Positions 56,667 through 64,000 of a stretch of DNA of 64,000 nt are shown here, in pieces. Each line of letters opens with the position of its first letter. The stretch's first letter is position 1. The notes beneath the pieces are model-generated. The model was not told the DNA's origin. It did no database searches and saw only the letters and a program-made list of their open reading frames with translations. The stretch spans positions 2,852,001 through 2,916,000 of the forward strand of contig NZ_CP051261.1 in the NCBI RefSeq assembly GCF_014236855.1, written 5' to 3'. The position numbers and the translations under genes are program-made. This DNA is from Xanthomonas sp. SI (GTDB taxonomy: Bacteria > Pseudomonadota > Gammaproteobacteria > Xanthomonadales > Xanthomonadaceae).

Positions 56667-57145
56667 TGTTCTTCCGGCTCCTGTTCCGGCGGCGCGTGCG
56701 CCGCGGCGCCGGCCCGGCGCCGCAGCGTGACCACGACCATGGCCGCGCCGCCGAGCAGGAACAGCAGCGGACCGAACCACAGCAGCCAGGTCGCCGGCGC
56801 CAGCGGCGGGTCGTAGAGCACGAACTGCGAGTAGCGATCGACCATGTACTGCTTGATCTGCGCGTCGCTGCGACCGGCCTGCAACTGCGCGAACACCTGG
56901 TGGCGCAGGTCGCGCGCCAGCGTGGCGTTGGAGTCGGCGAGGTTCTCGTTCTGGCAGACCAGGCAGCGCAATTGCGCGGTCAGGCGCTGGAAGCGCAGTT
57001 CCTGCTGCCGGTCCTGGAACGGCAGCGGATCCACCGCCTGCGCCGCTGCCGGCAACGCGTGGGCGAGCAGCAGCAAAACCAGCAACGCCAGCCACGGTCT
57101 GGTCCATGGCCGGCCGCGTAGCGTCAGTGCAAAGGGCACGTTCAT
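56660..57145 (-). CDS. ccmH: Cytochrome c maturation thiol oxidoreductase CcmH
   Basis: CcmH reduces the CXXCH heme-binding motif of apocytochrome c. The 161-residue precursor has a signal sequence (ends about residue 36), the redox motif LRCLVCQN (Cys61, Cys64) and a C-terminal membrane segment (about 120-141; WLLWFGPLLFLLGGAAMVVV). It overlaps dsbE by 4 bases and ccmI by 7. Confidence 0.95.
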   Translation of the reverse strand: MNVPFALTLRGRPWTRPWLALLVLLLLAHALPAAAQAVDPLPFQDRQQELRFQRLTAQLRCLVCQNENLADSNATLARDLRHQVFAQLQAGRSDAQIKQYMVDRYSQFVLYDPPLAPATWLLWFGPLLFLLGGAAMVVVTLRRRAGAAAHAPPEQEPEEQW

Positions 57146-57684
57146 CGCTGCGCTCCGTCCAGCGCGGCGATCGCCGGGCGCAGTTCTTCGGCGATCACCG
57201 CAGGAGTCAGCACGCCGACATGCTTGTAGCGGATCACGCCCTGGGCATCGATCAGGAAGGTTTCCGGGGCGCCGTAGACGCCGAAGTCGATCGCGCGCTG
57301 TCCGTCCTCATCGACCACCACCAGCGCATAAGGATTGCCGCGCTGCGCGAGCCAGGCACGCGCGTCTTGCGGGTCGTCCTTGTACGCGTAGCCGATCAGT
57401 GCGACCCCGAGGTCGTTGGCGTGCGCCAGCAGCACAGGATGCTCTTCGCCGCAGGCCAGGCACCAGCTGCCGAACACGTTGAGCAGGTACGGCCGGCCGC
57501 GCAATTCGGCGCTGCCGGCGCGCTGCGCGGGATCGTCCAGGCGCGGCAGCGAGAACGCCGGCGCCGGCTTGCCGATCAGCGGCGAGGGCACTTCGCGCGG
57601 GTCGTGCGCGCGGCTCCAGTAGATGCCGAAGCCGAACAACGCGGCCAGCAGCAGGAAGCCGAGCAGGGGCAGCAGCCGGCTCAT
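57142..57684 (-). CDS. dsbE: Thiol:disulfide interchange protein DsbE (CcmG)
   Basis: CcmG is a membrane-anchored periplasmic thioredoxin that reduces CcmH or apocytochrome c. The 180-residue product has an N-terminal anchor (about residues 4-23), the active site GSWCLACGEE (Cys75, Cys78) and the acidic family segment IDFGVYGAPETFLIDAQGVI containing the cis-Pro. It lies between ccmF and ccmH with 4-base overlaps on both sides. Confidence 0.95.
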   Translation of the reverse strand: MSRLLPLLGFLLLAALFGFGIYWSRAHDPREVPSPLIGKPAPAFSLPRLDDPAQRAGSAELRGRPYLLNVFGSWCLACGEEHPVLLAHANDLGVALIGYAYKDDPQDARAWLAQRGNPYALVVVDEDGQRAIDFGVYGAPETFLIDAQGVIRYKHVGVLTPAVIAEELRPAIAALDGAQR

Positions 57685-59666
57685 GGCGATACGCCCGCTG
57701 TTGCCGGGGCGGCAGGCGCGACAAGGCCCGGGTCGAGCGCGACCGCATGCGGCGCACGCAGCCGGCGCGCGCAGGCGCTGACGAAGCCGCCGAGCATCAT
57801 CAGCAGGCCGCCCAGCCAGATCCAGCGGATGAAGGGTTTGTAGTACAGGCGCAGGGTCCAGGCGTTCTCGATGTGCTGGTCGTCCATCGGCTCGCCCAGC
57901 GCGACGTACAGATCGCGGGTGACGCCGGCATCGATCGCCGCCTCGGTCTGGATCCGCTCGCTGGAATACAGGCGTTTCTGCGGATGCAACACCGCCACCG
58001 CCGTGCCATCGCGGCTCACCGTCAGCGTGCCTTGCTCGGCCTTCCAGTTGGGGCCGTCGATCATGCGCACGCCGTCGAAGCGGAACGCATAGCCGCCGAT
58101 CTGTTCGCTCTGCCCAGGCGCCAGGCGCACGTCGCGCTCGATCGACAGGCTTTCCGACAGCAGCACGCCGGCCACGAACACCGCCACGCCGGCATGGGCC
58201 AGCAACATGCCGGCCAGCTCCGCCGGGAAACGGCGCCCGCACGGCGCTTCGCGCAGGCGCTTGTACGTATACAAGGCGGTACCGACACCGATCCAGGTGG
58301 CGGCGGCGACGCCGGCCACGGCACGGGCCGAGCCGTCGGTCAGCACGAAGGCGACCAGGGCGCAGGCCAGTGCGGCCAGCACCGCGCGCACGGCCACCGC
58401 CTGCAGCGCGCCGGGTTCGGTCCGGCCCCAGCGTAGGTACGGGCCGAACGGCAGCAGCAGCACCACCGGCAGCATCAGCAGCGGGAACAGCAGGCCGAAG
58501 TAGGGCGGGCCGACCGAGACCTTGCCCAAGCGCAGCGCATCGCCGAGCAGCGGGAACAACGTCCCCAGCAGCACCATCGCCGCGGCCACGGTCAGCATCA
58601 GGTTGCCGACCAGGATCGCGGTTTCCCGCGACAGGGCGGCGAACGGCTTGCCGGCAGCCAGCCGCGGCGCGCGCAGCGCGTACAGCAGCAACGCACCGCC
58701 GACCGCCACGATCAGGAAGCCGAGGATGTACAGGCCGCGGCGCGGGTCGGCGGCGAAGGCGTGCACCGAGGTCAGCACGCCCGAGCGCACCAGGAAGGTA
58801 CCCAGCAGCGACAGCGAGAAGGCGAGGATCGACAGCAGCAGGGTCCAGGCACCCAGCGCGCCGCGTTTTTCGGTGACCGCCTGGGTGTGGATCAGCGCCG
58901 CGCCGACCAGCCACGGCATGAAGCTGGCGTTCTCCACCGGATCCCAGAACCACCAGCCGCCCCAGCCCAGCTCGGCATAGGCCCACCAGCTGCCGGCGAC
59001 GATGCCGGCGGTGAGGAAGCCCCAGGCGACATTGGTCCATGGCCGTGCCCAGCGCACCCAGGCCTGCTGCTGTTCGCCGCCGAGCAGGGCGGCGATGGCG
59101 AAGGCGAAGGCCACCGAGAAACCGACGTAGCCGGTGTAGAGCACCGGCGGGTGGAACACCATGCCCGGATCCTGCAGCACCGGGTTGAGTTCGTTGCCGT
59201 CCAGCGGCATCGGCGACAGCCGCGCGAACGGGTTGGAGGTGAACAGCACGAACGCCAGGAAGCCGGCGGCGATCAGGCCGAGCACGCCGAGCACGCGCGC
59301 GGCGAACGGCTCCGGCAGGTGCCGGCTGCTGCGTGCCAGCAGCACCGTCCACAGATTGAGGATAGCGATCCACAGCAGCAGCGAGCCTTCGTGCGCGCCC
59401 CATACCGCGGCCAGCCGGTAGTACCAGGGCTGCGCCAGGTTGGCGTTGGCGGCCACGTAGCGCACCGAGAAATCCAGGCGCAGCAGCGCATACGCGAGCA
59501 GGGCGAAGGCCAGCCAGGCGAACAGCGCCTGCGCGCAGGCCGCCGGCCGCGCCACCGCCATCAATGCGCGATCGCCGCGCCAGGCGCCGAGCAGCGGCAG
59601 CACGCCCTGCGCCAGCGCCAGCAGCAGGGCCAGGATCAGCGCGAGCTGGGCAAGTTCGGCGGTCAT
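57681..59666 (-). CDS. ccmF: Heme lyase CcmF
   Basis: CcmF takes heme from CcmE and attaches it to apocytochrome c. The 661-residue protein has about 15 membrane segments, the WWD heme-handling motif in GWGGWWFWDPVENASFMPWL, conserved His residues in WGAHEGSLLLW and DPGMVFHPPVLYTGYVG, and the large periplasmic loop near the C-terminus. The length is typical. It is separated from ccmE by 58 bases and overlaps dsbE by 4. Confidence 0.97.
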   Translation of the reverse strand: MTAELAQLALILALLLALAQGVLPLLGAWRGDRALMAVARPAACAQALFAWLAFALLAYALLRLDFSVRYVAANANLAQPWYYRLAAVWGAHEGSLLLWIAILNLWTVLLARSSRHLPEPFAARVLGVLGLIAAGFLAFVLFTSNPFARLSPMPLDGNELNPVLQDPGMVFHPPVLYTGYVGFSVAFAFAIAALLGGEQQQAWVRWARPWTNVAWGFLTAGIVAGSWWAYAELGWGGWWFWDPVENASFMPWLVGAALIHTQAVTEKRGALGAWTLLLSILAFSLSLLGTFLVRSGVLTSVHAFAADPRRGLYILGFLIVAVGGALLLYALRAPRLAAGKPFAALSRETAILVGNLMLTVAAAMVLLGTLFPLLGDALRLGKVSVGPPYFGLLFPLLMLPVVLLLPFGPYLRWGRTEPGALQAVAVRAVLAALACALVAFVLTDGSARAVAGVAAATWIGVGTALYTYKRLREAPCGRRFPAELAGMLLAHAGVAVFVAGVLLSESLSIERDVRLAPGQSEQIGGYAFRFDGVRMIDGPNWKAEQGTLTVSRDGTAVAVLHPQKRLYSSERIQTEAAIDAGVTRDLYVALGEPMDDQHIENAWTLRLYYKPFIRWIWLGGLLMMLGGFVSACARRLRAPHAVALDPGLVAPAAPATAGVSP

Positions 59667-59724
59667 CGCGGCAGCGCGGCCGAACGCGGCCAGCGCAGCG
59701 CGGTGCGGCAGGTCAGCATCCGCG

Positions 59725-60201
59725 TCATGGCGTCGCGGACGTGGCGGCCGACGCGGAAACCGCCGCCGCGGTGCGACCCTCGTGGGCCTGCGCCATCGCG
59801 TCCTTCAGTTCCTGCGGCATGTAGGTCTCGTCGTGCTTGGCCAGCACCTCGGTGGCGACGAAACCGGCGCCATGCAGCGAACCGGTGGCGATCACCGCCT
59901 GGTTGTCGCGGAACAGGTCGGGCAGGATCCCGGTGTAGGCGACCGCGGTGGCGCCGGACTTGTCGATCACGGTGAACTCCACCCGCAGCGAATCGGCGCT
60001 GCGCCGGATCGAGCCGGCCTTGACCATGCCGCCGAGGCGGAACACGCGGTAGCCGTCGGCTTGGCCGGCCTGCACCTGGCTCGGCGTGAACAGGTAACTG
60101 ATGTTGTGCTGCAGGGCCAGCACGAACAGGCCGGTGGCGAGCGCGGCGGCGCCCAGCACCAGCAGCACGACCAGCAGGCGGCGCTTACGGGTGGGATTCA
60201 T
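59725..60201 (-). CDS. ccmE: Heme chaperone CcmE
   Basis: CcmE carries heme covalently bound to a His in the periplasm. The 158-residue product has a short basic N-terminus, one membrane segment (about residues 9-29), and the OB-fold domain with [20 protein letters not shown] and the heme-binding His123 in [17 protein letters not shown] 60201 gives the conserved MNPTRKRR start and overlaps the ccmD end by 17 bases. The C-terminal tail is Ala/Ser-rich. Confidence 0.96.
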   Translation of the reverse strand: MNPTRKRRLLVVLLVLGAAALATGLFVLALQHNISYLFTPSQVQAGQADGYRVFRLGGMVKAGSIRRSADSLRVEFTVIDKSGATAVAYTGILPDLFRDNQAVIATGSLHGAGFVATEVLAKHDETYMPQELKDAMAQAHEGRTAAAVSASAATSATP

Positions 60202-60400
60202 GGTCGATACCTGGCAAGCGGGAAGAGGCGCCACGCTGGCGTCGCGCCTGTTCGCGCAGCACTTGCGCGCGCGTCTCGGCGAGCAGGCGCCGCTGCCGCC
60301 AGCGCGGCAGCAGCGTGTCCAGCAGCAGCACCAGCAGGAACAGCGCGTAGGCGGTCCATACGTAGGCGGCGTAGCCGCCCATCGCCCAGAAGCCGCTCAT
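60185..60400 (-). CDS. ccmD: Heme exporter small subunit CcmD
   Basis: CcmD is a small membrane protein that helps release holo-CcmE from the CcmABC complex. The 71-residue product has one membrane segment ([20 protein letters not shown]) followed by a basic cytoplasmic tail ([20 protein letters not shown]). Both ends overlap neighbouring genes: 4 bases with ccmC and 17 with ccmE. Confidence 0.9.
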   Translation of the reverse strand: MSGFWAMGGYAAYVWTAYALFLLVLLLDTLLPRWRQRRLLAETRAQVLREQARRQRGASSRLPGIDHESHP

Positions 60401-61200
60401 GCCGCGCGTTCCGCCGGCATGGCCGTCGTCGCCTGCGCCGCCGCGGATGCGGGTGCTGCCAGCGCGAGCGCACGCACCCAGCCCTTGCCGCGCTCCAGCG
60501 CCAGCAGGTCGGTGCGCATGCGCCCGAGCAGGCTGGCCAGGTAGTAGCACTTGCTCGCCAGCACCGCGGTCAGCAGCGGCCACAGCATCGCCAGCGGCAT
60601 CTTCGACGGGCCGAGCACGCGCACCGTGGAGCCCTGGTGCAGGGTGTTCCACCAGACCACGGAGAAATGTACGATCGGCAGGTTGATCAGCCCGACCAGC
60701 GCCAGCAGCGCCGCGGCGCGCGCGCCCTGGCGCGGATCCTCGATCGCGCGGTAAAGGCCGATCACGCCCAGGTACAGGAATAGCAGCACCAATTCCGAGG
60801 TCAGCCGCGCGTCCCAGGTCCACCACGTGCCCCACATCGGCTTGCCCCATAGCGACCCGGTGCACAGGGTGATGAAGGTGAACGCGGCGCCGATCGAGGC
60901 GGAGGCCATGCACGCCACTTCCGCCAGCTTCAGCCGCCAGACCAGGGCGACGAAGCCGGCCGCGCCCATCGCGACATACACGAACAGGCTCATCCAGGCG
61001 CTGGGCACGTGGATGAAGATGATCCGGTAGGCATCGTGCTGCTGGTAGTCCGGCGGCGCCAGCACCAGCCCGCCGTAGAACGCGACCGCGCCGAGCAGCA
61101 GCGCCGCGCCCAGCGCCCACGGCCGGACCACGCCGGCGACGCGGTAGAACGTCGGCGGCGAGGCCAGCCGGTGCATCCAGTGCGGAATCCACTTGGCCAT
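60397..61200 (-). CDS. ccmC: Heme handling protein CcmC
   Basis: CcmC loads heme onto CcmE. The 267-residue product has six membrane segments and the WWD motif in GTWWTWDARLTSELVLLFLY, with conserved His in IIFIHVPSAW and NLPIVHFSVVWWNTLHQG. ATG 61200 is used because the two upstream codons only offer TTG. The gene begins 9 bases after the stop of the subtilase gene, so it may be read from the ECF sigma operon. The ATPase and permease genes ccmA and ccmB, which usually precede ccmC, are not here. Confidence 0.96.
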   Translation of the reverse strand: MAKWIPHWMHRLASPPTFYRVAGVVRPWALGAALLLGAVAFYGGLVLAPPDYQQHDAYRIIFIHVPSAWMSLFVYVAMGAAGFVALVWRLKLAEVACMASASIGAAFTFITLCTGSLWGKPMWGTWWTWDARLTSELVLLFLYLGVIGLYRAIEDPRQGARAAALLALVGLINLPIVHFSVVWWNTLHQGSTVRVLGPSKMPLAMLWPLLTAVLASKCYYLASLLGRMRTDLLALERGKGWVRALALAAPASAAAQATTAMPAERAA

Positions 61201-61209
61201 GCGCAACGC

Positions 61210-62541
61210 TCAGCGCGCCGTGGCGGCGGTGCGCGGCAGCGCCTGTACCGCGGCGGCGGCATCCACCTGCAGCAAGCCGTCGCGTTGCCGGCTGGTCCGG
61301 CGCAGCAGCTCGTGCACGCTGCGCGCGTCCAGCTGCGGCGCCAGCGCCAGCAGCAGCGCGACCACGCCGCTGACGTGCGCGGTGGCCATCGACGAGCCGG
61401 AGGTGAAGTCGTAGCCGCCGTTGGGCTGGGTGGTCAGGATGTCCTCGCCCGGCGCGCTGAGCACGCCCGGCGGCGACGGCGTGGGGCTGCTGGTACGCAC
61501 CACGATCACCCCCGGGGTGGCATCGGGAAAGCCGTCCAGGCGGCCGTCCGGCGGCATCGCCGCGACCACGATGCGGCCCTGCCGCAGCAATTGCTCGAGC
61601 AGCTTGCGCAGCAGCGGATCGGCCGGGCCGCCCAGGCTCAGATTGATGATGCGCGCGCGGGTGTCGCCGATCGCGACCAGCGCCTTGGCCAGGGTGAAAG
61701 AGTTGCAGCCGGCGCCGGCCCCGGCGCGCTGCGGATACCAGCAGGCCTTGTACACGTCGAGCATGGCCTTGGGCGCCATGCCGACGATGCCGAGATGGTT
61801 GTTGCTGCCGGCGGCGATGATCCCGGCCACTTCGGTGCCGTGGTGGTCGCGATTGAACGCCGTGGGGTCGGCGCCGACCATGTCGCGCACCTCGCGCAAC
61901 CGGCCCTGCAGGTCCGGGTGCGCGGTGTCCACGCCGGTATCGACGATGGCCACGCCCACGCCCTGGCCCTGGCTCAGCACCTGCGCGGTGGCGGCGTTGG
62001 TCGCGGCGAAACCGCGCTGCATGTCCACGTAGGGATCGTTGTAGCGCAGCGGCTGCGCGGGCTGGGCCGGCGGCGCCGCGTCGGCGTAGGTGGCGAATTC
62101 CTGCAGCGGCTGCGACAGCGCGACGCGTTCGTCCTTGGCCAGTTCGGCGAGCAGCGCGTCGCGCTGCGCGCCCGGCGCCGGTTCGAACACCACGCAGTAC
62201 ACGCCGAGCGGCTTGATCGGCCAGCCGGTCACCTGGCGCAGGCCGTAGCGCTGGGTCAGCGCGTCCAGCGTCGCCGCCGCCTGGGTGCCGGCACCGTAAT
62301 ACTTGGACGAGGCATAGCCGATCAGGTTGGAGCCGGCATGCCGGCCCGGCGCGGCCATCGGGTTGGCCACCGCGAGCACGATCTGGCGCTGACTGTCCAA
62401 GGCCGGCGAGGCGTCCAGGGTCGGCGTCTTCGCAGGCGTCGCCGCGGCCGCCAAAGGCACGTCGGCGGCACCGCGCCCGCCATGGGCGCAGGCGCCGAGC
62501 GCGAGGCAAGCGACGAGCAGGCAGGCGCGACGCAGGCTCAT
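61210..62541 (-). CDS. Subtilisin-like (S8) serine protease lipoprotein
   Basis: This 443-residue exported protein has a lipoprotein signal with lipobox LGAC (Cys18) and an S8 protease domain. The triad is present: Asp201 in AIVDTGVDTAHPD, His234 in DHHGTEVAGIIAAG and Ser384 in TSGSSMATAHVSG. The oxyanion-hole Asn expected in the AAGN segment is missing; the sequence reads VVAAMPPDGR. Activity may therefore be reduced or rely on another residue. The gene is third in an operon with an ECF sigma factor and its anti-sigma factor (4-base overlaps), so its output or its own control may be tied to that stress response. Confidence 0.9.
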   Translation of the reverse strand: MSLRRACLLVACLALGACAHGGRGAADVPLAAAATPAKTPTLDASPALDSQRQIVLAVANPMAAPGRHAGSNLIGYASSKYYGAGTQAAATLDALTQRYGLRQVTGWPIKPLGVYCVVFEPAPGAQRDALLAELAKDERVALSQPLQEFATYADAAPPAQPAQPLRYNDPYVDMQRGFAATNAATAQVLSQGQGVGVAIVDTGVDTAHPDLQGRLREVRDMVGADPTAFNRDHHGTEVAGIIAAGSNNHLGIVGMAPKAMLDVYKACWYPQRAGAGAGCNSFTLAKALVAIGDTRARIINLSLGGPADPLLRKLLEQLLRQGRIVVAAMPPDGRLDGFPDATPGVIVVRTSSPTPSPPGVLSAPGEDILTTQPNGGYDFTSGSSMATAHVSGVVALLLALAPQLDARSVHELLRRTSRQRDGLLQVDAAAAVQALPRTAATAR

Positions 62542-63182
62542 GGTGCGGAAATCGGCTCCGCCAGGCGGATGCCGGGCGTCGCACGCAGCTGCTGCACGCT
62601 GCGCTGCGGCTGCGCTGGCGATCCGGCCTGGACCGGCACCACGGTGTAGGCGCCGGCGCCGTTGGGGCCGCCGACCACGCGCAGCTGCAGCTTGCGCAGC
62701 ACCGCGTCCCAGTCGGCCAGGGTCATGCGCGCGTCCGGCACCACGCGGATCGCGTCGCTCGCCAGCGGCTGCGCGGCCTCGCTGAGGGTGCGGTAGCCGC
62801 TGCCATGCCCCTGGTCGCTGGCGGACAGCCTGACCCCGAGCACGCCCAGCCCGACCGCCTGCACCAGCGCCGCGGCGACCAGCGCCCGCGTGGTCCAGCT
62901 GGCGCGCACGCGCGCCGGCAGGCGCTGCGGTTCGGGCGCGTCGAGGCGGCCGAGCAGGCGCTGCAGCCCGGCCTCGGCATCCACCGGCACGTCGCTGGGC
63001 AGCGACATCGCCATGCGCAGCCGGCTCTGCTGCGCGAACTCGGCGCTGCAGAAGCTGCACTTGGCCAGATGCGCGATCAGCCACTCGTGTTGTTCTTCCG
63101 TGGCGCTGGCCTGCAGCACCCACGGCATCAGTTCCCAGGCATGCGAGCACTCGTTGCCCGGCTCGTTGAAGCCTGTCTTCAT
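62538..63182 (-). CDS. Membrane anti-sigma factor with zinc-finger (ZAS) motif
   Basis: This 214-residue protein should bind and hold the ECF sigma factor encoded just upstream. The N-terminal cytoplasmic domain has the zinc motif HLAKCSFC (His38, Cys42, Cys45). One membrane segment follows (about residues 98-118; ALVAAALVQAVGLGVLGVRL), then a periplasmic part of about 95 residues with no known domain. It is coupled by ATGA overlaps to the sigma gene and to the protease gene. Confidence 0.88.
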   Translation of the reverse strand: MKTGFNEPGNECSHAWELMPWVLQASATEEQHEWLIAHLAKCSFCSAEFAQQSRLRMAMSLPSDVPVDAEAGLQRLLGRLDAPEPQRLPARVRASWTTRALVAAALVQAVGLGVLGVRLSASDQGHGSGYRTLSEAAQPLASDAIRVVPDARMTLADWDAVLRKLQLRVVGGPNGAGAYTVVPVQAGSPAQPQRSVQQLRATPGIRLAEPISAP

Positions 63183-63766
63183 GACATGCTCTCCGTCAGA
63201 GGGGAAGCACCGCCGGCCAATCCCGGCAGCACGTTGCGCAGCTTGACCCGGGCATGGAACAGCCGCGCCTTGATCGTGCCCACCGGGCACTGCATGATCG
63301 CCGCGACTTCTTCCAGCTTGTGGCCCAGGCCATAGACCAGTTCGACCACCAGGCGCTGGTCGGCCGACAGCCGCTCCAGGCCCTTGCCCAGCCAGTCGCG
63401 CAGTTCGCGGTCCTCGTCCGGGTCGGAAGAGGAGCCGAAATGCTCTTCGGCGCTCACCCCGTCCTCGATCGCCTCGTCGCTGTGGTGGCGGATCGCCTTG
63501 AGCCCGCAGCGGTAAGCGATGCCCATGATCCAGGTCGAGACCTGCGAGTCGCCGCGGAAATCGCCGGCCTTCTGCCAGGCGATCCAGAAGCAGTCGTTGA
63601 TCGCCTCCTCGATGATGTCCGGGCGCCGGGTCAGCCGCGACAGGAACCGGCATAGGCGCCCGTGGTAGTTGCGGTAGAGGGTGGCCAACGCATCGCGGTC
63701 GCCGCCGGCCATGCGCCGGAGCAGCATGCGGTCGGTGGCATCGCCTAGTGGATCGGTGTCGGTCAT
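63179..63766 (-). CDS. ECF-family RNA polymerase sigma factor
   Basis: This 195-residue extracytoplasmic-function sigma factor has region 2 (ALATLYRNYHGRLCRFLSRL; EEAINDCFWIAWQKAGDFRG; STWIMGIAYRCGLKAIRHH) and region 4 (LSADQRLVVELVYGLGHKLE; IMQCPVGTIKARLFHARVKL). ATG 63766 is used; the upstream in-frame codon is only TTG. It heads the sigma/anti-sigma/protease operon. The signal is unknown. The partial outer-membrane protein gene just upstream reads the same way. Confidence 0.93.
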   Translation of the reverse strand: MTDTDPLGDATDRMLLRRMAGGDRDALATLYRNYHGRLCRFLSRLTRRPDIIEEAINDCFWIAWQKAGDFRGDSQVSTWIMGIAYRCGLKAIRHHSDEAIEDGVSAEEHFGSSSDPDEDRELRDWLGKGLERLSADQRLVVELVYGLGHKLEEVAAIMQCPVGTIKARLFHARVKLRNVLPGLAGGASPLTESMS

Positions 63767-63830
63767 GGAGGGCTGGCTTGGCAACGGGCACCGGTATGTG
63801 CCGGGTCGGCACGAAAAGGTTGCGTGCGGA

Positions 63831-64000
63831 TCAGAAGGCGCGCGACACGGTGACCACCCACGGCCAGATGCCGTTGCCGCGCCTGGCGTAGATGCTGCGC
63901 GCGTCGCTGAACACGCGGTCGACCTCCACGCTCCAGGTGCCGGCGTTCCACATCAGCCCGGCGTGGCCGTAGCTGTAGTGGTCGGCGTAGTCCAGCCCGT
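63831..64000 (-). CDS. Outer-membrane protein, 3' end only (TorF-like porin?)
   Basis: This frame is open from the window edge to a TGA at 63831-63833 and encodes at least 55 residues ending GIWPWVVTVSRAF. The alternating hydrophobic pattern (YGHAGLMWNAGTWSVEVDRV) and C-terminal Phe are typical of outer-membrane beta-barrels. The sequence recalls the TorF family of putative porins, but this is tentative because most of the gene lies outside the window. It is 64 bases upstream of the ECF sigma gene on the same strand. Confidence 0.6.
   Translation of the reverse strand, partial: GLDYADHYSYGHAGLMWNAGTWSVEVDRVFSDARSIYARRGNGIWPWVVTVSRAF

Overview
The window is high-GC chromosomal DNA of a gammaproteobacterium of the family Xanthomonadaceae, most likely Xanthomonas. 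I infer this from the rpoN-flagellar locus with PilZ and GGDEF/EAL genes at its edges, the gene blocks nudJ-mnmA-hflD, clpS-clpA-infA-aat and ftsK-lolA-rarA, and inverted repeats of types I associate with Xanthomonas. The species cannot be fixed from the window. I see no rRNA, tRNA, CRISPR array, prophage or intact insertion sequence.

Positions 1-20250 hold a flagellar locus: rpoN, a LuxR-type response regulator, a PilZ protein, fliT-like, fliS, fliD, fliC, flgLKJIHGFEDCB and cheV on the minus strand, then flgA-flgM-flgN on the plus strand. Promoter sequences fit a layered hierarchy. Sigma-54 type -24/-12 sites lie before flgB, flgA, flgG and fliD. Sigma-28 type sites lie before fliC, flgM and a distant chemoreceptor gene (34077). 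A weaker sigma-54-like site lies before rpoN itself.

Positions 20350-28507 form a c-di-GMP and two-component cluster: two histidine kinases, a GGDEF-EAL-REC regulator with decayed catalytic motifs (it resembles RavR), and a PAS-GGDEF-EAL protein with intact motifs. A 700-bp non-coding stretch with several strong hairpins then precedes a two-gene ABC importer (duplicated permease and an ATPase with a C-terminal AAA-associated domain) that has no binding protein beside it.

Positions 32304-51704 are mostly housekeeping: a chemoreceptor, hflD-mnmA-nudJ, the N-degron genes clpS/clpA/aat with infA, an acetyltransferase-like gene, trxB, ftsK, a DUF3857-transglutaminase protein, lolA, a dmeF-like Co/Ni exporter, rarA, and crcB behind a fluoride riboswitch. 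Between the riboswitch and crcB is an 18-codon leader ORF whose stop overlaps the crcB start.

Positions 51721-64000 hold a DUF3649-PepSY-DUF3325 iron-related operon behind a Fur-box-like site, a CheY-like protein, a secreted retropepsin-like protein with two Asp motifs, the cytochrome c maturation genes ccmC-D-E-F-dsbE-ccmH-ccmI (no ccmA or ccmB next to them), an operon of ECF sigma factor, anti-sigma factor and subtilase lipoprotein running straight into ccmC, and the 3' end of an outer-membrane protein gene at the window edge.
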